NCBI GenBank assembly: GCA_030597775.1
Contig: JAUVRF010000170.1
Span: 1 to 5,029 of the forward strand
DNA: 5,029 nucleotides
From: Methanobacteriota archaeon
Lineage (GTDB): Archaea; Thermoplasmatota; DTKX01; GCA-020343715
Reading direction: 5' to 3'
In this document: piece after piece, positions 1 to 4,615 of the stretch
How the letters are laid out: each line of letters starts with the position of its first letter
How positions within the stretch are numbered: the stretch's first letter is position 1
Notes under the pieces: model-generated
What the model was told of the DNA's origin: nothing
Database searches by the model: none
The model's input: only the letters and a program-made list of their open reading frames with translations
Translations under genes and position numbers: made by a program

Positions 1-139
1 GCGGGTCCCGGACCGGGCCGGGCATCTCGGTGTCGCCGTTGATGACCACGCCCTGGGCGTCGGCCGCGAGGAGGGCCGCTGCCGCGACGACGACCACGGT
101 GAGAAGGAGGATGCGGAACGTCCACTGGAATCGAAGCAA
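1..139 (-). CDS. Secreted or exported protein, N-terminal fragment (runs off the left edge)
   Basis: This is a 46-codon N-terminal fragment that continues beyond the window. It opens with a basic n-region (MLRFQWTFR), followed by a strongly hydrophobic stretch at about residues 10-25 (ILLLTVVVVAAAALLA). A good signal-peptidase-I-type site, ADA before QG, suggests cleavage after residue 28. The visible mature part (QGVVINGDTEMPGPVRDP) is too short to assign to a family. The start is a TTG at 139. It is chosen because a GGGGG run lies 7 bases upstream, an in-frame TAG lies further upstream, and no ATG or GTG lies between. A TATA-like box sits about 60 bases upstream. Seen directly: a signal-peptide-like N-terminus. 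Inferred: Sec export to the cell surface or outside. An uncleaved membrane anchor is the alternative. Confidence 0.72.
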   Translation of the reverse strand, partial: MLRFQWTFRILLLTVVVVAAAALLAADAQGVVINGDTEMPGPVRDP

Positions 140-146
140 TGGTGAA

Positions 147-151
147 CCCCC
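147..151 (-). promoter_or_regulatory. Weak ribosome-binding site for the secreted-protein gene
   Basis: On the minus strand this is a GGGGG run 7 bases before the TTG at 139. It is an imperfect match to GGAGG but has the same spacing as the clear sites elsewhere in the window. It is the main support for a TTG start here. Confidence 0.4.
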
Positions 152-198
152 GAGGTCGGAACGGGACCCCTACCGGAACTGGAAAGCCATTGGCGGGC

Positions 199-208
199 CT
201 GTATTTAG
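199..208 (-). promoter_or_regulatory. Putative archaeal TATA box for the secreted-protein gene
   Basis: The minus strand reads CCTAAATACAG, an AT-rich patch in a GC-rich 108-base gap. It lies about 60 bases before the TTG start. With transcription beginning about 25 bases downstream of the box, this would leave a leader of roughly 35-40 bases. A purine-rich GCAAAGG just upstream could serve as the TFB recognition element. The same AAATAC core precedes the YbjQ-family gene. This is inference from pattern only. Confidence 0.38.
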
Positions 209-247
209 GCCTTTGCGGGTGGTTGACCTCGTCTCGGCGGTCCAGGC

Positions 248-562
248 CTATCGCAACCTCACCGCCGTGCCGTAGGCCAGCACCTCGGCGGCGCCCCCCA
301 TGACGGCGGCGGACTGGTACCGGACGCATAACACGGCATCGGCCCTGAGCTCCTTGGCCTGCTGGAGCATCTCCGCCATCGCCTGCTGCCTCGACGCCTC
401 CATGAGCTCGGCGTAGTAGGGCATGTCGCCCCCCTTCATGGACCTGCCCATGGCCCTTCGGTCCTTCCCCCTGCCCCTGGTCTTGACGGCGTTCCCCTCC
501 ACCACGCCCAGTATCTCGTGGATCTCCTTGCCGGGGACGGTGTCGGTAGTGGTGACTATCAT
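248..562 (-). CDS. UPF0145/YbjQ-family protein (putative heavy-metal-binding domain)
   Basis: This is a complete 104-residue protein, the usual size for the UPF0145 (YbjQ, Pfam PF01906) family. Family hallmarks are visible in order: N-terminal MIVTTTDTVPGKEI, then EILGVVEGNAV (16-26), the GGD turn (44-46) in place of the common GGE, YYAELMEASRQQAMAEM (49-65) forming the central helix, RADAVLCVRY (73-82), and the C-terminal EVLAYGTAV (93-101). Pfam labels the family putative heavy-metal-binding, but its role is not settled and I see no classical metal motif; the only cysteine is C79. An in-frame TTG exists at 571, but it abuts the AAGGAG site. The ATG at 562 sits 9 bases after that site and gives the family-typical N-terminus, so I chose 562. 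It lies 54 bases downstream of the GNAT gene on the same strand. It could be cotranscribed, but a TATA-like box in the gap argues for its own promoter. The family call is firm; the function is unknown. Confidence 0.9.
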   Translation of the reverse strand: MIVTTTDTVPGKEIHEILGVVEGNAVKTRGRGKDRRAMGRSMKGGDMPYYAELMEASRQQAMAEMLQQAKELRADAVLCVRYQSAAVMGGAAEVLAYGTAVRLR

Positions 563-571
563 CAAGTTCAA

Positions 572-577
572 CTCCTT
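572..577 (-). promoter_or_regulatory. Ribosome-binding site that decides the YbjQ-family start
   Basis: AAGGAG on the minus strand lies 9 bases before the ATG at 562, but directly abuts the in-frame TTG at 571. The spacing therefore favours the ATG, or less likely the TTG at 565. Confidence 0.65.
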
Positions 578-597
578 GCAACCGAATCGGTCGCCCC

Positions 598-606
598 GGT
601 ATTTGG
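598..606 (-). promoter_or_regulatory. Putative TATA box in the gap before the YbjQ-family gene
   Basis: The minus strand reads TCCAAATACC, with its AAATAC core about 36 bases before the ATG at 562. Initiation about 25 bases downstream would leave a leader of 10-15 bases that contains the AAGGAG site. The core is the same as that of the box at 199-208. If used, the YbjQ-family gene is transcribed independently of the GNAT gene upstream. This is pattern-based only. Confidence 0.35.
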
Positions 607-616
607 AGGTTGCCGT

Positions 617-1399
617 TCAAGGCATCCGGGAGCGGATGAGGTCCCGGAACCTCTCGTAGGTCTCGGTGCCGTCCACGTGGTACTCCTCACCGTCCACGTA
701 GATGCCCGTGGAGATGCCCCACTCCCGGACCACCTCGGGGTCCGAGGTGTCGTAGGTCTCGAAGACCACATCGTCCCCAAGGTCCCGGGCTGCCCGTCGC
801 GCCCACTCGTGGTTCAGGTTCCCCGAGGTGCACCACCCGATGACGAAGGAGCTCACCCTGACCTTCCCGGGGATGGGCCCGGGGCGTTTTGTCTCCCGGA
901 GCCAGCGGGGGTCGTCAACGTCGGGGTCGAAGGCCTTGAAGGCCAGGCCCATCACCCCCTGGACGTCCACCCTGGAGTAGCCCTGTCCCTCTAACCATGG
1001 CACGTTCATCCATTCGGGGACCGTGAGTCCCCATGCGGCGACGCCGCGGGCCCCCCTCTGCCTCATGTCCTCCTCGGCGGCCCGGAGCAGGGCGGGGCCC
1101 ATCCCCCTGCCGCCCCGGTTCCCGATGCCGCTCTCGTAGACGTGGACCCAGATGCAGTGGATGACCCAGATGTCGTCATCGCCCACAACGAAGGGGGCCA
1201 GGGGGCGGGGCACGTACTGGACCATGCCCGCCACCGCGCCGTCGTCATCGATGGCCAGCTTGACCCTCACTCCCCCGTCGCGAGATCGCTGGTACCAGTC
1301 CCGCTTCATCGGCACGCCTTCGGCGAAGACGGCGTCCTCGGGCTTCAGGCAGCTCAGGTACACGTCCTCGTGCTCCGGACCAAGGTCGACGATCTCCAC
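617..1399 (-). CDS. GNAT N-acetyltransferase with C-terminal thioredoxin-like (YoaP-type) domain
   Basis: This 260-residue protein has two domains. Residues 1 to about 155 form a GNAT fold that would transfer acetyl from acetyl-CoA to an unknown amine. Strand-rich VRVKLAIDDDGAVAGMVQYV (44-63) and IWVIHCIWVH (77-86) lead into motif A, RGMGPALL (98-105), which matches the R-x-x-G-x-A acetyl-CoA pyrophosphate loop. AAWGLTVPEWM (121-131) follows. After a Pro-rich linker (about 165-178), residues 179-260 resemble a thioredoxin-like domain (KVRVSSFVIGWC, then VVFETYDTSDPEVVREWG). Its active-site region is GWCTSGN, with C190 only; the usual second cysteine position (193) is Gly. The architecture matches GNAT proteins with a C-terminal YoaP-like domain, recalled from family knowledge. 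The GTG at 1399 is chosen because GAGGG lies 7 bases upstream. The frame stays open upstream to 1765, but that region holds the promoter-like element. Likely cytoplasmic; substrate unknown. Confidence 0.88.
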   Translation of the reverse strand: MEIVDLGPEHEDVYLSCLKPEDAVFAEGVPMKRDWYQRSRDGGVRVKLAIDDDGAVAGMVQYVPRPLAPFVVGDDDIWVIHCIWVHVYESGIGNRGGRGMGPALLRAAEEDMRQRGARGVAAWGLTVPEWMNVPWLEGQGYSRVDVQGVMGLAFKAFDPDVDDPRWLRETKRPGPIPGKVRVSSFVIGWCTSGNLNHEWARRAARDLGDDVVFETYDTSDPEVVREWGISTGIYVDGEEYHVDGTETYERFRDLIRSRMP

Positions 1400-1404
1400 G
1401 GGCT

Positions 1405-1412
1405 CTCCCTCT
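1405..1412 (-). promoter_or_regulatory. Ribosome-binding site that decides the GNAT start
   Basis: The minus strand reads AGAGGGAG, with GAGGG ending 7 bases before the GTG at 1399. This fixes the start inside a much longer open frame; no comparable site precedes the in-frame TTG at 1498. Confidence 0.6.
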
Positions 1413-1465
1413 GGGCATCGAGGGCCCTCCGGGCATTTCACGTTATCGACCCGCGAGGCTGGCCA

Positions 1466-1480
1466 GATAACATTTTTATC
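1466..1480. promoter_or_regulatory. Divergent promoter candidate: symmetrical GATAA-N5-TTATC element
   Basis: This is the main AT-rich island in the 208-base gap between the minus-strand GNAT gene and the plus-strand ABC operon. It reads GATAACATTTTTATC, a perfect 5-base inverted repeat around CATTT. Read on the minus strand, GATAAAAATG works as a TATA box about 70 bases before the GNAT start, giving a leader near 45-50 bases. Read on the plus strand, CATTTTTATC could serve the ABC operon with a leader of about 100 bases. The symmetry could also be a small operator. The rest of 1400-1607 shows no gene or other clear element apart from the ribosome-binding sites. Confidence 0.45.
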
Positions 1481-1595
1481 GCACCTGCGGCATATCAAGT
1501 GGGAATGCGGCCCGCTAGCACGGCGCGTGGGAGTCCGGGCCGCCTGCACCGAAGGGATGGGAAGGCCATGTTCTCCAAGAGCCAGCCAGTGGAGC

Positions 1596-1603
1596 GGAGG
1601 TGA
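1596..1603 (+). promoter_or_regulatory. Strong Shine-Dalgarno site of the ABC ATPase gene
   Basis: GGAGGTGA is a full-length match to the archaeal anti-Shine-Dalgarno tail, with GGAGG ending 7 bases before the GTG at 1608. It decides the GTG start over the in-frame ATG codons at 1647 and 1674, which lack well-spaced sites. Confidence 0.8.
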
Positions 1604-1607
1604 GCCG

Positions 1608-2618
1608 GTGGTCCAGCCTCTGACAGCATCGACCGCGGAAGAGTTGATGGAATACGGAAAACCCCACCAGGAGATGAAGGCGCCACCGCGGAAGGTGGTC
1701 ATCGAGGCGCGGGACCTGCGGAAGACCTTCGGGGACATCCATGCCGTCCGCGGGGTCTCCTTCAAGGTCTACGAGGGGGAGATCTTCGGGTTCTTCGGCC
1801 CGAACGGTGCCGGCAAGACCACCACCATGCGGCTGCTCACAGGCATGCTGGCCCCCACGTACGGCGAGGCCGTGGTCGCGGGCTACGATATCAGGTCCTC
1901 ACCCGCCCGGGTGCGCAGGGCCCAGGCCATCATCCTCGAGGAGGCGGTCTTCTACGAACACATGAGGGTGTCCAAGTACCTCCGGTTCTACGCCAAGATG
2001 GCCCGGGCGGCCTCGGGGGGGTCACGGGACAGGTTCCACATGGCCGTCGAGGAGGCCGAGATAGGGCCCTTCCTGGGCAAGAAGCTCAAGGACCTCTCCC
2101 ATGGCCAGCGCCAGAAGGTCTCCATCGCCAGGGCGCTCCTTTCCGACGTGCCGATGATGTTCCTGGACGAGCCCTTCCAGGGCATCGACATCATCCATCG
2201 CAGGCGCATGCGGGAGTACCTGCGCAAGTACGTGGCGGGAGGCGGGACGGTGTTCTTCACCTCCCACAACCTCATCGAGGCGGAGTTCATCGTCGACCGC
2301 TTCGCCTTCATCGACAAGGGCAAGATAATCATGGTGGGCACCGCCCGGGAGCTGCGGGACAAGTACCTTCTGCCGCGGTACACCCTGCGGGTGTCGGACC
2401 CCGAGAAGGCCCAGGTGGCCATATCCCAGGCCCTTGACACCACCGAGTGCTACGTCAAGGACCAGGAGGTCACGGTGACCCTGGCCAACAAGGACGACGT
2501 GCCCCAGATCACCGCCGTACTGGGCAAGGCGAACATCGCCCTCCTCGAGATGAAGCAGCTGGGTACGATGGAGGAGGTCTTCCTCAGCTTCCGCAAGTCC
2601 AAGGAGGGACTGATATGA
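1608..2618 (+). CDS. ABC transporter ATP-binding protein (ABC-2-type exporter)
   Basis: This 336-residue cytoplasmic ATPase would power the membrane partner encoded next. Nucleotide-binding motifs appear in order: aromatic A-loop region around F41 (RKTFGDIHAV), Walker A GPNGAGKTT (64-72), signature LSHGQRQK (163-170), Walker B MMFLDEP (183-189) with catalytic Glu188, D-loop QGID (191-194) and H-loop TSHN with His220. The Q-loop region (IILEEAVFYEHM, 108-119) has Glu, not Gln, at the expected position (E111). Residues from about 255 form the accessory C-terminal domain common in drug or lipid-type ABC-2 ATPases (YTLRV, VTVTL, LGTMEEVFLSF). The first 30 or so residues extend beyond the usual family start. 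The GTG start is set by a strong GGAGGTGA site. The stop overlaps the permease start (ATGA), so the two are almost certainly cotranslated as one exporter. The substrate cannot be read from the sequence. Confidence 0.95.
   Translation: MVQPLTASTAEELMEYGKPHQEMKAPPRKVVIEARDLRKTFGDIHAVRGVSFKVYEGEIFGFFGPNGAGKTTTMRLLTGMLAPTYGEAVVAGYDIRSSPARVRRAQAIILEEAVFYEHMRVSKYLRFYAKMARAASGGSRDRFHMAVEEAEIGPFLGKKLKDLSHGQRQKVSIARALLSDVPMMFLDEPFQGIDIIHRRRMREYLRKYVAGGGTVFFTSHNLIEAEFIVDRFAFIDKGKIIMVGTARELRDKYLLPRYTLRVSDPEKAQVAISQALDTTECYVKDQEVTVTLANKDDVPQITAVLGKANIALLEMKQLGTMEEVFLSFRKSKEGLI
2601..2607 (+). promoter_or_regulatory. Ribosome-binding site of the permease, inside the ATPase gene
   Basis: AAGGAGG lies within the last codons of the ATPase gene, 7 bases before the permease ATG at 2615. 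With the ATGA stop/start overlap, it points to translational coupling and sets the permease start, although the frame is open further upstream. Confidence 0.75.
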
Positions 2619-4072
2619 GCGGCCCTCCCCGGGACGCGAGCGCCGGGCGGATGTTCGCGGAGAAGCTCCAGTTGATATTCATCATCCTGGGCCGGGACCT
2701 GCGTCAGGTCCACCGGAACGGCCTGGCCAGGCTCCTGGTGTTCTCGATCCTGTTCATCATCATCTTCTCGGTCCTCTTCGGCTTCGCCGGAAGCCTGATC
2801 CAGGAGATCGGCACCCCCTCATGGACCGGCGATATCCTGGCGGGCGACGGGCCCGGGGGCGTCGAGCCGGTCACGCTGGACCTGGAGGCGGACGTGTACA
2901 TCGGTCATGCGCCCCTCACCGTCACGGTGACCCCGACGGTGCACGATGCCGAGGGGGCCGTCAAGTCCAAGTGGTACGTGGCCATGGGCGCCGAACGACG
3001 GGTGGCGTCGCCGGCGGCCGGCCCCTTCGAGTGGACCTTCAACGACCCCTTCATGCACTCCATCGCCCTCGAGGTGGAGGATGACCGGGGTGCCGCCTCG
3101 GACATCGAGACCCTGCAGTTCAACGTGATGGAGCCCGGTAGCGATTGGGTCCAGTCCGTACTCCTGGCCGGGGAGACCGAGGGGCCCTCGCCCCTGGAGG
3201 TGCAGTTCGCGGTCTACGCCGCTGCTGGCGTTCCCCCGTACTCCTACGCGTGGGACTTCGGCGACGGCACCACCTCGAGGGCGCAGTTCCCCGTCCACAC
3301 CTTCGAGGGCACCGGCGAGGAGTTCACGGTCACCGTGGAGGTCTCCGACCACAACGGCTCGTCAACGGGTCCAATGGAGCAGAATGTTAGACTGACGGAG
3401 GAAGAGGAGGGCGAGCTCGGCGTGACGCTGCTGGACTTCGTGTACGGCTTCGCCGTGACCACCTGCATCCTCCTGGTGCCCATGGCCTTCGGTGCCGTGT
3501 ACGCCAGCGAGATCAAGAAGGGCACCATTCGCACCCTGCGCTGCTACCCGGTGGGTCCCCTGGACATCACGGTGGCCAAGCTGCTGTTCGCCCTCATCAT
3601 CGGCTTCGTCTTCGCCTTCATCACGTTCATGCTCCCCGTCGGAGGGGTCGACAAGCCCACAGGGGACTACATGGTGGTGTTCATGACGGCCTTCGGCGTC
3701 ACGTTCGTCACCATGGTGATCGGGGCCCTCTCGGCCCTCGCCTTGGCCAGGGTCACCGGCAAGATGTGGTTCCGACCCTACGGCCTCGCCCTGGGCGCCG
3801 TGCTGCTGGCCTACCTGTTCACCGAGAGGATGATGGGCCTTGCCGGCACCCTCTTGTCCTTCGTCAGCAACGTCGACCCGGACTACTTCGTTGATACCTT
3901 CGGCTTCCTCATCTCCATCTCCCCCTACCATATCGGGGGTCAGATGCTGACGGCCTACTTCGGGGGCATCGACGAGTTCAGTCCCGCGATGTTCATCATG
4001 CCCTTCCTGTTGATCGTGGCTGCGGGCTACCTGTCGATGAAGGTCTATCCGAACGTCTTCGAGAAGGAGTGA
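2615..4072 (+). CDS. ABC-2-type permease with PKD-like domains inserted in the first external loop
   Basis: This is a 485-residue membrane subunit of the exporter. An amphipathic N-terminal helix (about 13-34) precedes TM1 (about 39-62). TM2 (273-297), TM3 (322-341), TM4 (353-378), TM5 (388-403) and TM6 (458-477) follow, giving the usual six-helix ABC-2 core. Basic residues before TM1, after TM2 and between TM4 and TM5 support a cytoplasmic N-terminus. EIKKGTIRTLRCYPV (299-313) after TM2 matches the E-x3-GT coupling motif of NatB/NosY-like permeases. Unusually, about 200 residues lie between TM1 and TM2. Residues 180-262 are a clear PKD domain with the hallmark YAWDFGDGTTS (211-221) and later HTFEGTGEEFTVTVEVSD. 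Residues 84-171 look like a degenerate PKD copy (APLTVTVTPTVHDAEG, IALEVEDDRGAAS) without the WDFGDG core. These would face outside the cell. The substrate is unknown. It pairs with the overlapping ATPase gene. Confidence 0.93.
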   Translation: MSGPPRDASAGRMFAEKLQLIFIILGRDLRQVHRNGLARLLVFSILFIIIFSVLFGFAGSLIQEIGTPSWTGDILAGDGPGGVEPVTLDLEADVYIGHAPLTVTVTPTVHDAEGAVKSKWYVAMGAERRVASPAAGPFEWTFNDPFMHSIALEVEDDRGAASDIETLQFNVMEPGSDWVQSVLLAGETEGPSPLEVQFAVYAAAGVPPYSYAWDFGDGTTSRAQFPVHTFEGTGEEFTVTVEVSDHNGSSTGPMEQNVRLTEEEEGELGVTLLDFVYGFAVTTCILLVPMAFGAVYASEIKKGTIRTLRCYPVGPLDITVAKLLFALIIGFVFAFITFMLPVGGVDKPTGDYMVVFMTAFGVTFVTMVIGALSALALARVTGKMWFRPYGLALGAVLLAYLFTERMMGLAGTLLSFVSNVDPDYFVDTFGFLISISPYHIGGQMLTAYFGGIDEFSPAMFIMPFLLIVAAGYLSMKVYPNVFEKE

Positions 4073-4089
4073 CCGGGCCACCGGGACAG

Positions 4090-4101
4090 TAATCGATATC
4101 T
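4090..4101 (+). promoter_or_regulatory. Possible TATA box before the zinc-ribbon gene
   Basis: TAATCGATATCT is the most AT-rich patch in the 68-base gap after the permease, about 40 bases before the ATG at 4141. It would allow independent transcription of the zinc-ribbon gene, though read-through from the ABC operon is equally possible. The match to a TATA consensus is weak. Confidence 0.25.
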
Positions 4102-4126
4102 ACCGTGTCACCGCATGACACACCCG

Positions 4127-4131
4127 GGAGG
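4127..4131 (+). promoter_or_regulatory. Ribosome-binding site that decides the zinc-ribbon start
   Basis: GGAGG lies 9 bases before the ATG at 4141 but only 3 bases before the in-frame ATG at 4135. The spacing favours 4141, which also gives the usual zinc-ribbon opening MYCTRCG. Confidence 0.55.
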
Positions 4132-4140
4132 GCAATGGAG

Positions 4141-4506
4141 ATGTATTGCACCAGATGCGGTACCCAGAACGATGACGATTCAGTTTTCTGCAAGCAGTGT
4201 GGCAGCGCCCTCAAGGCAGGCACCGGGGGCCCTTCTCCTCCAGTAGCCAGGCCTCACAAGAGCAGGCAGGACGAGGCGTGCGAGCAGGACTGCAAGGGGA
4301 GCGATCTGGAGCAGGCATGGTTCTGGGGCATCATCGTGGTGCTCGTGGGTGCCTGGGTCATCTGGGAGTTCGGCCTGAAGAACGTGGTGGACGTTCCAAA
4401 GGGGGTCGGCGACTTCGAGTTCTGCTGGCTGATCTGGATAATCGTCGGCATCGCCATCATCGCCGCCGGCATCAGGATGATCATGAGGAGGACCCGGCAG
4501 GGTTGA
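4141..4506 (+). CDS. Small zinc-ribbon protein with two transmembrane helices
   Basis: This 121-residue protein begins with a zinc ribbon of the CxxC-x10-CxxC type (C3, C6, C17, C20; MYCTRCGTQNDDDSVFCKQCG), expected to bind one zinc ion in the cytoplasm. A linker rich in Pro and Ser (24-45) leads to an acidic segment with a second cysteine pair, CEQDC (C47 and C51). Two hydrophobic helices follow: about 58-77 (EQAWFWGIIVVLVGAWVIWE) and about 94-115 (FCWLIWIIVGIAIIAAGIRM). A short polar loop separates them, and the tail is basic (MRRTRQG). This fits the common archaeal class of zinc-ribbon plus membrane-hairpin proteins, whose role is unknown. The ATG at 4135 (two residues longer) is an alternative start. 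It sits 68 bases after the permease on the same strand, so it may be cotranscribed, but nothing in its sequence ties it to transport. Confidence 0.85.
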   Translation: MYCTRCGTQNDDDSVFCKQCGSALKAGTGGPSPPVARPHKSRQDEACEQDCKGSDLEQAWFWGIIVVLVGAWVIWEFGLKNVVDVPKGVGDFEFCWLIWIIVGIAIIAAGIRMIMRRTRQG

Positions 4507-4563
4507 GGGAACAGGCCCTAGCGACCCCGCGTCCCCCAGAAGGATGTTCCTGGCAGGCCAACA

Positions 4564-4573
4564 TTCAAATATG
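4564..4573 (+). promoter_or_regulatory. Putative TATA box for the right-hand GNAT gene
   Basis: TTCAAATATG lies in the 109-base gap after the zinc-ribbon gene, with its AAATAT core 43 bases before the ATG at 4616. Initiation about 25 bases downstream would leave a leader of some 20 bases that includes the GGGAG site at 4602-4606. The core resembles the AAATAC boxes on the minus strand. Nothing else is evident in this gap. Confidence 0.42.
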
Positions 4574-4601
4574 CGATGAGGCTTGACCCTGGCCTGGCAT
4601 C

Positions 4602-4606
4602 GGGAG
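4602..4606 (+). promoter_or_regulatory. Ribosome-binding site of the right-hand GNAT gene
   Basis: GGGAG lies 9 bases before the ATG at 4616. It is a partial match to GGAGG, with spacing like that of the YbjQ-family and zinc-ribbon genes. Confidence 0.5.
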
Positions 4607-4615
4607 CAGAGAGCG

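Noticed and set aside
1152..1607. Plus-strand open frame continuous with the ABC ATPase, running antisense to the GNAT gene.
   Set aside because: Its translation is low-complexity shadow sequence opposite a well-supported gene, and GGAGGTGA before the GTG at 1608 marks the real start.
1400..1765. In-frame upstream extension of the minus-strand GNAT, including a C-x2-C ... C-x5-C pattern (from a TTG at 1498) that resembles a zinc-binding motif.
   Set aside because: The stretch contains the AT-rich promoter-like element, its codons lack the high third-position GC of the real gene, and the well-spaced GAGGG site points to the GTG at 1399. No ribosome-binding site precedes the TTG at 1498. Conservation in orthologues would reopen the question.
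2447..2614. Open frame upstream of the permease ATG, overlapping the ATPase gene in another frame.
   Set aside because: It is a high-GC shadow of the ATPase C-terminus. The ATG at 2615 has AAGGAGG at ideal spacing and the ATGA overlap.
2819..3352. Antisense open frame of 177 codons opposite the PKD region.
   Set aside because: It has Gly/Arg/Val-rich shadow composition, and the opposite strand encodes an obvious PKD domain.
3362..4081. Long antisense open frame (239 codons) opposite the permease.
   Set aside because: The translation is dominated by His, Glu, Gly and Asp, typical of the reverse of a GC-rich membrane-protein gene. It shows no motif and no ribosome-binding site, and the sense strand has clear membrane helices and motifs.
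4074..4087. CCGG repeats after the permease stop that could pair as a short stem.
   Set aside because: The four-base palindromic pairing is expected by chance in GC-rich DNA, and no T-tract follows.
4506..4519. Possible hairpin AGGG-N6-CCCT just after the zinc-ribbon stop.
   Set aside because: The stem is only four base pairs with no following T-run, so it is not a credible terminator. No convincing terminator was found anywhere in the window.
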